From JAJPJX01 sp964568355 (GTDB lineage: Bacteria > Acidobacteriota > Terriglobia > Bryobacterales > Bryobacteraceae), in NCBI GenBank assembly GCA_964568355.1, contig CAZMRK010000117.1:1-8755 (forward strand): DNA of 8,755 nucleotides. The letters are read 5' to 3'. Made by a program: the position numbers and the translations under genes. Shown here one piece after another: positions 1-6,161 of this stretch. Below the pieces are notes generated by a model. It was not told where the DNA came from. It saw only the letters and a program-made list of their open reading frames with translations, and did no database searches. How positions within the stretch are numbered: the first letter of the stretch is position 1; each line of letters starts with the position of its first letter.

Positions 1-345
1 TATGACCCCACGGCGTTCCGGCGCACGGACTGCAACATCCCGACTCATCCCGACCTGTGCCACTACGGAAACGCGGCTCCCGACGCGTTAATTTCTCCGG
101 GCGTCCACACTTTCGACCTGTCGCTTGCCAAGAACTGGAGCATCAAGCCGCTGGGCGAGGCAGGGCGGCTGCAATTCCGGGCGGAAGGGATCAACGCCTT
201 CAACACACCCCAGTTCGGTGCGCCGAATGCGCTGAGCTACGTGAGCCTCGATTCGGTCGTTCCGGACGCTCCGCGAGTAGGCGAGATCCGGAGCTTGCGC
301 CAGCCGATGCGAATCCTCCAATTCGGGCTCAAGCTGTATTTTTAG
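1..345 (+). CDS. TonB-dependent receptor, Oar-like (C-terminal fragment, 5' end outside window)
   Basis: The reading frame is open from base 1 to a TAG at 343-345 and gives 114 residues, so only the tail of a much larger protein is present. The fragment has the hallmarks of the last beta-strands of acidobacterial Oar/carboxypeptidase-regulatory-like TonB-dependent receptors. These are a GNAAPDALISPG turn followed by a DLSLAKNW strand, then LQFRAEGINAFNTPQFGAPN, then ILQFGLKLYF at the very end. The terminal aromatic Phe fits the C-terminal beta-signal recognised by the BAM complex. In this family the protein forms an outer-membrane barrel that takes up large substrates with TonB energy; the substrate cannot be told from the tail. 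Two Cys (residues 11 and 20 of the fragment) lie in a likely surface loop and could form a disulfide. The next gene on the same strand begins 74 bp later, and I see no terminator between them. Confidence 0.85.
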   Translation, partial: YDPTAFRRTDCNIPTHPDLCHYGNAAPDALISPGVHTFDLSLAKNWSIKPLGEAGRLQFRAEGINAFNTPQFGAPNALSYVSLDSVVPDAPRVGEIRSLRQPMRILQFGLKLYF

Positions 346-419
346 CGGACACCACTTTGTAACACAGCAGTGCCAGCGAATGGCTTGTGGCGGCGCGCGC
401 TGCGTGCTAAGACGCTAGC
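346..419. other. Intergenic gap between receptor and ADOP permease
   Basis: This 74-bp gap has no recognisable sigma-70 promoter, no GC-rich hairpin with a T-run, and no good Shine-Dalgarno sequence before the ATG at 420. A weak imperfect hairpin (CACT at 353-356 with AGTG at 369-372, plus an inner TGT/ACA) is too AU-rich to call a terminator. A four-base stem (GCTA 406-409 with TAGC 416-419) ends directly at the start codon. Co-transcription of the two genes is possible but not shown. Confidence 0.4.
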
Positions 420-2954
420 ATGCCGGCCCTTCTTGATGATGTCCGCTATGCCTTGCGCTCGATGCGCAAGAACCCCGGGTTTACGATTCTTGCGGTGGCG
501 TCGCTGGCGCTCGGCATCGGTGTAAACACGGCGATCTTCAGCGTGATCGACCAGGTGCTTTTATGGTCGCTCCCCGCCCGGGATCCCGAACGCCTGGTGA
601 ATCTGGAAGGCGGCCGGATCGGCGCCTATCCGTTCTATCGCGAGTATCGCGCGCAAAACCAGGTTTTCTCCGGCATGTTGGCTAGCAGCCGTCCGCTGAA
701 GATGGGAGTGCGTCCGGAAGGCACGCCCGCGGTGGAAGTGGCGCAAGTCTGCTATTTAAGCGGCAGCGCTTTCCGGGTCCTTGGAGTCGGGGCCGCGGCG
801 GGACGCCCGTTGGCGGATTCGGACGACCGGGACGGAGGCGGGTCGCCTGTTGCGATTCTGGCCTACAACTACTGGCAGCGGAGATTCGCGGGAAAGGCCG
901 ACGTGATCGGCCGCAAATTCGCTGTCAATGGCTATCCTCTCGAAGTGGTGGGTGTTGCGGAAAAAGGTTTCGGCGGGATCTTCAACGGGTCTCCGGCGGA
1001 TGTGTTCGTTCCTCTGACGATGTATCCGCTGACCACCCCCGCAGCCGCCGCCATCTGGAATACCCCAAACATGCACTGGCTGAATCCCATGGCTCGCCTC
1101 AAGCCGGGCGTTTCGATGGAGCGGGCCCAGGCGGAGATGCGGGTGCTCTGGCCGCGCATCATCGACCGCGTAAACGACGCCATGGTGAAGCGGGGAGGCA
1201 GAGCGCGGAAGTTCCCGCAAGAAAAGCTGCCGACCGTCACTGCCGGCGCGGGTGGAGTTCCTTCCGGCCAGTCGGGAGCGGCCAAGCCTTTGGGAGCGCT
1301 GCTGGCCGCGACCTGCCTGGTGCTGCTGATTGCCTGCGCCAACATCGCCAGCCTGGTTCTGGCGCGGGCGGCTTCGCGGCAAAAGGAAATTGCCGTCCGG
1401 CTCTCGGTGGGGGCCACGCGCACGCGGCTGGTGCGCCAGATTCTGACGGAGAGCCTGGTTCTGGCGGCGTTCGGCGGAGCGGCTGGATTCATGCTGGCGT
1501 ACTGGAGCGTGGCGGCGATCGCAGCAGCCGGCCTGGTGAACCCCAATCTTCGCCTCCAGTTCAGCATGGCGGTACTCTGCTTTTCCGCGGGGGTCACCTT
1601 GCTGACGGGCATTCTGTTCGGCCTCGCCCCTGCCTTGCGCATCACCCGGGTAGATCTGGCCCAAGCCACCAAGGACAGCGGAGCGCCCGTGGGAGGGTCA
1701 CGAGCACGACTCGGCAAGACCCTTATCGCCGGACAGGCGGCGCTCTCGCTGGCGCTGCTGGCGGGAGCCGGGCTGTTCCTCCAGACGCTCCGGCATCTGG
1801 AGCAGATTGACCTCGGATTTGCCCGCGAGAATGTGGCCGTGATCGACGTGGACGCCACCAAGATGGGTTATAAAGAGCACCGCCTGCGCACCTTTTACGA
1901 CCGGCTGCTGGAGCGCACACGCCGGCTTTCAGACGTGCGCTCCGCGGCCCTGGGCGGCATGACTCCGATGGGTGGATATGCGATGTCGCGATCGTTTTCG
2001 GCGGAAGGTTATGCAAGCCAGCCGGGCGAAATATTGATCGCCTATTCCAATCCGGTGACCGAGGGATATTTCACGACGCTGGGCATTCCACTGCTGCGGG
2101 GACGCGATTTCCGGCCGCAGGATGAACCGGCAATCACGCCCAAGGACAGCCTGTTCGCCGCCTTGGGGCGAATGAGTGGAGGCGGCAGCGATGCACCCAC
2201 CAACGCATCGCGCGTGTGTATCCTGAACGACTCTCTAGCGCGCCGGCTTTTTAGAGGCGCCGATCCGGTCGGCCGTCACATCAGCCTGAATGACGAATAT
2301 ACGGCCAAAGATGCGCTCGAAGTAGTGGGTGTGATCAAGGATATCCGGCAGGAGGGCGTGCGGCGAACCGACGCCATCGGTACGATTTATCTGCCCAGTT
2401 GGAGCAACGGCGCGGAGGCGCGAGCGCTGATCGTGCGGTTCACCGGGAGAATGACTCCGGTCACTGCGGCGGTCCAGCGGGAGCTGCGAGACCTGGATCC
2501 AAACGTGCCCTTGCTGACCAGCAAGAGGCTCGAAGAGGACGTGAACGCGGATCTCAAGCAAGAGCGGATGGTGGCGTACCTGTGCGCCTGCCTGGGTGGG
2601 CTCGCCCTGGCCCTCGCCTCAGTCGGCCTGTATGGCGTGACGGCCTATTCGGTTGCCCAGCGAACGAAAGAGGTCGGCATCCGTATGGCGCTGGGAGCCC
2701 AGCGGAAGGACGTGATGGCGATGATCGTGCGGCAAGCGCTCGTTCCGGTGATCTGCGGGATGGTTCTCGGAACCGGCGCGGCTCTGGCGGGCAGCCGCGT
2801 CGTGGCGGGCCTTCTGTATGGCGTGGCGCCGTACGATCCGATCTCCTATACGCTGGCTGCGGTCGCGTTGCTCGGCGTGGCACTGGCGGCCGCCGCGGTT
2901 CCCGCGCGCAGAGCGAGCCGCCTGGAACCGGTGACCGCGCTGAGGCACGAATGA
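420..2954 (+). CDS. ADOP-type ABC transporter permease (duplicated MacB/FtsX permease)
   Basis: This 844-residue inner-membrane protein has the architecture of the acidobacterial duplicated orphan permease (ADOP) family: two MacB_PCD-FtsX units in tandem. The N-terminus (VRYALRSMRKNPGFTILAV, then SLALGIGVNTAIFSVIDQVLL) is the family signature and first membrane helix, about residues 21-43. A periplasmic domain follows to about 288. The first FtsX helices start at about 291 and carry the cytoplasmic coupling segment EIAVRLSVGATRTRLVRQIL. A second unit starts with a helix at about 434-456, a second periplasmic domain, then helices at about 720-741, 773-795 and 810-832, with the matching segment EVGIRMALGAQRKDVMAMIV. 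It ends in PARRASRLEPVTALRHE, typical of the family. The ATG at 420 is the first start after an in-frame TAA at 408, so the start is well fixed. No ATPase or PadR-type regulator is in the window. Members are thought to work with a MacB-like ATPase in efflux or envelope export; the substrate is unknown. The next gene overlaps its stop by 4 bp. Confidence 0.93.
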   Translation: MPALLDDVRYALRSMRKNPGFTILAVASLALGIGVNTAIFSVIDQVLLWSLPARDPERLVNLEGGRIGAYPFYREYRAQNQVFSGMLASSRPLKMGVRPEGTPAVEVAQVCYLSGSAFRVLGVGAAAGRPLADSDDRDGGGSPVAILAYNYWQRRFAGKADVIGRKFAVNGYPLEVVGVAEKGFGGIFNGSPADVFVPLTMYPLTTPAAAAIWNTPNMHWLNPMARLKPGVSMERAQAEMRVLWPRIIDRVNDAMVKRGGRARKFPQEKLPTVTAGAGGVPSGQSGAAKPLGALLAATCLVLLIACANIASLVLARAASRQKEIAVRLSVGATRTRLVRQILTESLVLAAFGGAAGFMLAYWSVAAIAAAGLVNPNLRLQFSMAVLCFSAGVTLLTGILFGLAPALRITRVDLAQATKDSGAPVGGSRARLGKTLIAGQAALSLALLAGAGLFLQTLRHLEQIDLGFARENVAVIDVDATKMGYKEHRLRTFYDRLLERTRRLSDVRSAALGGMTPMGGYAMSRSFSAEGYASQPGEILIAYSNPVTEGYFTTLGIPLLRGRDFRPQDEPAITPKDSLFAALGRMSGGGSDAPTNASRVCILNDSLARRLFRGADPVGRHISLNDEYTAKDALEVVGVIKDIRQEGVRRTDAIGTIYLPSWSNGAEARALIVRFTGRMTPVTAAVQRELRDLDPNVPLLTSKRLEEDVNADLKQERMVAYLCACLGGLALALASVGLYGVTAYSVAQRTKEVGIRMALGAQRKDVMAMIVRQALVPVICGMVLGTGAALAGSRVVAGLLYGVAPYDPISYTLAAVALLGVALAAAAVPARRASRLEPVTALRHE
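2942..2945 (+). promoter_or_regulatory. Shine-Dalgarno GAGG inside the end of the permease gene
   Basis: GAGG lies 5 nt before the ATG at 2951, inside the last codons of the ADOP permease. With the ATGA stop/start overlap it supports translation of the small downstream gene from the same mRNA, either by coupling or by ribosome re-initiation. It is the clearest ribosome-binding site in the window; the other genes show none this good. Confidence 0.5.
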
Positions 2955-3436
2955 CACCCGCGACGATCAGTCGCCGGCTCCTCAGTTTCATTTTGATGCT
3001 TCCACTGATCGCCGGCGGTCAGGAGTTACCCGCCAAATGGGCGGATGTTCAGAACATCGCCGCAGGGGCAAAGGTCCATGTCAAGAGGACCGACCATAGA
3101 ACGGTGAAAGGAAACCTGATTCGAGTCTCCGAGACGGGCATCGATCTATCGGTTAAGGACGCACCGCATACAGTTGCCAGGAAGGACATCAGCAGAGTGT
3201 ATCGCGTCGTTTCCAGGAAGCGGCTCCGGGCAGTGGGAATCGGAGCCGCCATTGGCGCGGGACTCGGGGCCGGGATCGGAGGATATGCCTATTCCGGAGG
3301 CGATTTCGAGACGGGGGTCATTTCGGGGATGGCGATCATAGGCGCCGGTGCAGGCGCGCTTGTCGGCCTGCTATTCGGCAGCAGAAGCACACTCCAGTTG
3401 GTCTATGCGGCCTATCCTCCGCCTGATCGTCACTGA
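2951..3436 (+). CDS. Secreted or envelope protein with Sm-like beta domain and glycine zipper
   Basis: This 161-residue protein matches no named family that I recognise. Its parts are readable. Residues 1-23 form a signal peptide or anchor (positive n-region with RR, then LLSFILMLPLIAGG). Residues about 36-88 are beta-rich (GAKVHVKRTDHRTVKGNLIRV, then TGIDLSV and ISRVYRV). Their spacing resembles a bacterial Sm-like or SH3-like small barrel. Residues about 95-143 form two glycine-zipper membrane segments (GIGAAIGAGLGAGIGG and IIGAGAGALVGLLFG) separated by a short polar turn. The start is set by the ATGA overlap with the permease and a GAGG 5 nt upstream; the frame also extends further upstream inside the permease, but that part is shadow sequence. 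The overlap implies co-expression with the permease and suggests a role in the same envelope process. The Sm-like assignment is inferred from pattern only; RNA binding is not implied for an exported protein. The gene ends in a 7-bp tail-to-tail overlap with the oxidoreductase gene. Confidence 0.75.
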   Translation: MTPATISRRLLSFILMLPLIAGGQELPAKWADVQNIAAGAKVHVKRTDHRTVKGNLIRVSETGIDLSVKDAPHTVARKDISRVYRVVSRKRLRAVGIGAAIGAGLGAGIGGYAYSGGDFETGVISGMAIIGAGAGALVGLLFGSRSTLQLVYAAYPPPDRH

Positions 3437-5508
3437 AGACGTTCGGCCAGTTCCACACGCTTGACGGGACCGGTGCGGGTAGCGTGGAGCGGGGGCAGTG
3501 GTTTCGGAAAACGATTTTCGCGCCAGTCAGTCCAATAGAACGGCAGATCGGGGTGGAACCAGTTGCGGTGGTCCGTCGCCATCCAGCCGCGCTCGATGGC
3601 TAGCTTGATGGCGGCATCAGGGGCCAGGGGCTGGCCGAAATAAGCGGCCAGGGCGCGGGCAGCTTCGGCGCGGGTGACCGGCGCGTCGGGCGAGGCGTGG
3701 AGATCGGTGGAACTGAGCGGATAGAGGCCTCGCAAGGCGGCCAGTTGAATCGCCGCGAATCCCGGGTGCGAAACCGGCAGATCGTCAAACCAGACCAGTT
3801 GCACACCAGCGTGCGCCAGCACCTGCTGGACGGCAAAAGGCGCGGGACGGGCGCCTTGCTCCATCGCGAGGCTGGCGATGACGGCGGCAGCTTCGCCCAC
3901 GTTCCACTCCACCGGGTGCAGGCGGAACGCGCCGTTGGTGAGATGCGTGACGCCCAGACTTTTGCCCGCGGCGAGGAGATTGGAAACACCTTCCGGCAGC
4001 AGCGTGCCCATGGGGATCTGGAAGGGCTTGGGCATCATCATGCGGCCGCGCTCGTTGGCCCCGCAGGGGTGAATATCGACCATATAGAAACCGGTGCCGA
4101 CCGAATCGGCGAACCAGCGGGCGCGCGAACCCTTCTGGTAGGCCTCGACGATGTCCTGTTCCACGACACGCTCGCGGGTGCGCAGGCGGCGGGCCTCGCG
4201 GATGTAGGGGTATTTGGAAAGGCCGTCGGCCGTGCCCATCACATCCTTGCGCAGCATCAGGCGGGGATAGCCATGGCCATCGACCTCGGTTTCAAGCCAG
4301 TACAGGAACGCGAGTGAGGTGCGCTTGGCGCGCTGGAGGATCTGCGCCGTTTCGACGGGTGAGCGATCGAGGATCGACTCGGCGGCATAGTCCTGGCGCG
4401 GCCAATTGATCAGGGCGAGATCGCGCGGCTGGTTCGGGCCGATGAAATTCTTCGCGGCCAGCAAGCGGCGCCAGGCAAAGAAGGGCCCTGGGGACATGTT
4501 GTTGGGGATGGGCGGATCCTCGCCAAACATGGAATATTGGAACGGACCACGCCAGCCGTATTCCACGGGATAGTTGACGCGAAGGCTGAACTGCTGGCGA
4601 TCGCGGTGGGTTTGGTAGTCGGGCGGCTGGGAGATGGTGTGATCTTCACCGGGCCGGTCCTCCACGGCGAAGGGATAGGTGAAGCTTTGTACGCAGGCGG
4701 GATTGGCCTCGCGCGAGGCGTGGGGCTCCTGCGTATCGCTTTGCGGCTCAGAACCGACGACATAGGGCACTTTGGCGAGCGGCAGCAGGTCGCCGGTCTC
4801 GGTCGCGTCGAGCACGAAGCGAGGACGGAAACGCACGACCTCGCCGGAGCCGAAACGATAGGCGAGGGCGGATCGGATCGCTCCACCTTCGGTTTCCAGT
4901 TGAAAGACCTGAGTTCGCAGGAACAACTGGACCGCGGGCGGCAGCATCTGCTGCAGCACCTGGAGCGCGGCTTTGGGCTCGAAACAGAGCGGCGACACGT
5001 AGCAAGCGCCGGGATTGAGGTTCTCGAGAGCCGCCACCTGGGGCGCGAGTTGAAAATGGCCGCGGTAGTAGTCGCGAATGCGGCGGCGCATCTCGTAGTA
5101 AGAACGGGTACCCCCGGAGAACTCGATGAAGCGGTTCTCATCGAGCGCGGAGACTCCTCCGGCGGTGATCTGGCCTCCAATCCAATCGGTCTCTTCGGTG
5201 AGGCAGACGGAGTGGTTGCGCGCGGTGGCCGCGATCGCCGCGCCGATCCCTCCGGGACCTCCGCCCGCGACCAGCAGGTCGCAGGCAATTTCGCGCGGCT
5301 GATCGGGAACGCGAAAGGTGCGCAGGGCAGTGCCAGGGTCGCCTTCGACGGGTACCTGCTGAACGTCAAGAAGGGTCACCTGCTGAGCCTGGAGGATGCC
5401 CAAGAAGAAGAGAAGCATGAGTGCCGTGACCGGACGATGCGGGTGGTCCGCTTGCTTACGCGCGCGGTTCCGTTCGGGTAGTAGATTCCATTGCTGTGGA
5501 TATGCCAT
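3430..5508 (-). CDS. Secreted FAD-dependent oxidoreductase (FAD_oxidored family) with SLH-like C-terminus
   Basis: This 692-residue protein starts with a hydrophobic stretch at about 27-39 (VTALMLLFFLGIL) and a likely cleavage site near QAQQ, so export is predicted. The FAD-binding Rossmann fold is clear. CDLLVAGGGPGGIGAAIAAT (76-95) carries the glycine motif, WIGGQITAGGVS (109-120) follows, DATETGDLLPLA (234-245) is the second dinucleotide motif, and NLLAAGKSLGVTHLTNGAFR (510-529) is the C-terminal flavin-contacting segment typical of Pfam FAD_oxidored. The substrate is unknown; this family is common in heterotrophic soil bacteria, often with carbohydrate-related genes. Residues about 572-625 resemble one S-layer homology repeat (FDDLP, AIQLAALRGL, SPDAPVTRAEAARAL), with a degenerate second half to about 660. 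Two in-frame starts exist: 5508 and an ATG at 5418. The longer one is preferred because 5418 would leave an 11-residue signal with no charged n-region. The shorter one would leave more room for promoters beside the divergent kinase gene. Confidence 0.88.
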   Translation of the reverse strand: MAYPQQWNLLPERNRARKQADHPHRPVTALMLLFFLGILQAQQVTLLDVQQVPVEGDPGTALRTFRVPDQPREIACDLLVAGGGPGGIGAAIAATARNHSVCLTEETDWIGGQITAGGVSALDENRFIEFSGGTRSYYEMRRRIRDYYRGHFQLAPQVAALENLNPGACYVSPLCFEPKAALQVLQQMLPPAVQLFLRTQVFQLETEGGAIRSALAYRFGSGEVVRFRPRFVLDATETGDLLPLAKVPYVVGSEPQSDTQEPHASREANPACVQSFTYPFAVEDRPGEDHTISQPPDYQTHRDRQQFSLRVNYPVEYGWRGPFQYSMFGEDPPIPNNMSPGPFFAWRRLLAAKNFIGPNQPRDLALINWPRQDYAAESILDRSPVETAQILQRAKRTSLAFLYWLETEVDGHGYPRLMLRKDVMGTADGLSKYPYIREARRLRTRERVVEQDIVEAYQKGSRARWFADSVGTGFYMVDIHPCGANERGRMMMPKPFQIPMGTLLPEGVSNLLAAGKSLGVTHLTNGAFRLHPVEWNVGEAAAVIASLAMEQGARPAPFAVQQVLAHAGVQLVWFDDLPVSHPGFAAIQLAALRGLYPLSSTDLHASPDAPVTRAEAARALAAYFGQPLAPDAAIKLAIERGWMATDHRNWFHPDLPFYWTDWRENRFPKPLPPLHATRTGPVKRVELAERLQ

Positions 5509-5522
5509 GCTGGTCGGTTCGT

Positions 5523-6149
5523 ATGGATATTATCACCGGGAACATCGGATGGATCGAAGTCATCTGTGGTCCCATGTTTTCAGGCAAAAGCGAAGAATTG
5601 ATCCGGCGACTGCGGCGGGCCATGATCGCGCGCAAGCGCGTACAGGTTTTCAAGCCGGCGATCGACGTGCGATATTCGGACGACGAGATTGTGTCCCATG
5701 GCGACCTGCGGATGAAATCCGAGGTGGTCGGCGGCGCGAACGAGATTCTGGACCGCCTGGACTGGCGCTCCGAGGTAATTGGCGTGGACGAAGCCAATTT
5801 CCTGGGGCCGGACATGCTGACCGTAGCGGAGCGTCTGGCGGACAGCGGCAAACAGGTGATTATCTCGGGCCTGGATACGGATTATCTGGGCCGGCCATTT
5901 GCCCCGATTCCGGACCTGCTGGCGCTGGCCGAATCGATCACCAAGACACTGGCGATCTGCATGCGATGCGGCAACCCGGCCAAACATACGCAGCGACTGC
6001 GGGGATCGGATGATTTGATCGTGGTCGGCACGGCGGATATCTACGAAGCCCGCTGCCGGCGTTGCTTTGAACCAGGGATCCCGAAGCAGCAGGAACTGGA
6101 TTTCGTGAAGGCCCGGCGGATGCATCCGGCCGAGCCGGCCGCAAAGTAG
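5523..6149 (+). CDS. tdk: Thymidine kinase (TK1-type, class II)
   Basis: The 208-residue product phosphorylates thymidine to dTMP with ATP, a cytoplasmic pyrimidine-salvage step. The P-loop GPMFSGKS is at 16-23, preceded by the usual GWIEVI strand. The magnesium/catalytic pair is D89-E90 in VIGVDEANFLG, where Glu is the expected general base. GLDTDYLGRPFAPIPDLLALAE is the family's central segment. The structural zinc site is complete: C146 and C149 (CMRC), C178 and C181 (CRRC). GTADIYEARC near the end corresponds to the lasso loop that binds thymidine. Length fits the bacterial family. I chose ATG 5523 because it puts nine residues before GWIEVI, as in relatives. GTG 5496 and ATG 5502 are in frame but would add a non-conserved extension overlapping the start of the divergent oxidoreductase gene. 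The usual DE-x-Q-F motif reads DEANF here, a mild substitution. The gene stands alone in its transcription direction. Confidence 0.95.
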   Translation: MDIITGNIGWIEVICGPMFSGKSEELIRRLRRAMIARKRVQVFKPAIDVRYSDDEIVSHGDLRMKSEVVGGANEILDRLDWRSEVIGVDEANFLGPDMLTVAERLADSGKQVIISGLDTDYLGRPFAPIPDLLALAESITKTLAICMRCGNPAKHTQRLRGSDDLIVVGTADIYEARCRRCFEPGIPKQQELDFVKARRMHPAEPAAK

Positions 6150-6161
6150 CGCCGGCCGCCG

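Noticed and set aside
57..362. Plus-strand open frame of 101 codons at the left end
   Set aside because: It lies in a different frame from the receptor C-terminus, whose Oar-like motifs and terminal Phe are clear.
756..1861. Two long minus-strand open frames (302 and 309 codons) opposite the ADOP permease
   Set aside because: Both overlap each other and the permease gene. Their translations are low-complexity Arg/Ala/Ser-rich without family motifs.
2399..2950. Upstream in-frame extension of the small envelope protein inside the permease gene
   Set aside because: The ADOP frame is plainly coding here. The signal peptide and Shine-Dalgarno site place the true start at 2951.
3697..4317. Plus-strand open frame (206 codons) opposite the oxidoreductase C-terminal half
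   Set aside because: It is a shadow of the minus-strand gene, with no recognisable domain and no ribosome-binding site.
4537..5481. Long plus-strand open frame (314 codons) opposite the FAD oxidoreductase gene
   Set aside because: It is a frame kept open by high GC opposite a gene with clear FAD motifs. Its translation shows no coherent domain.
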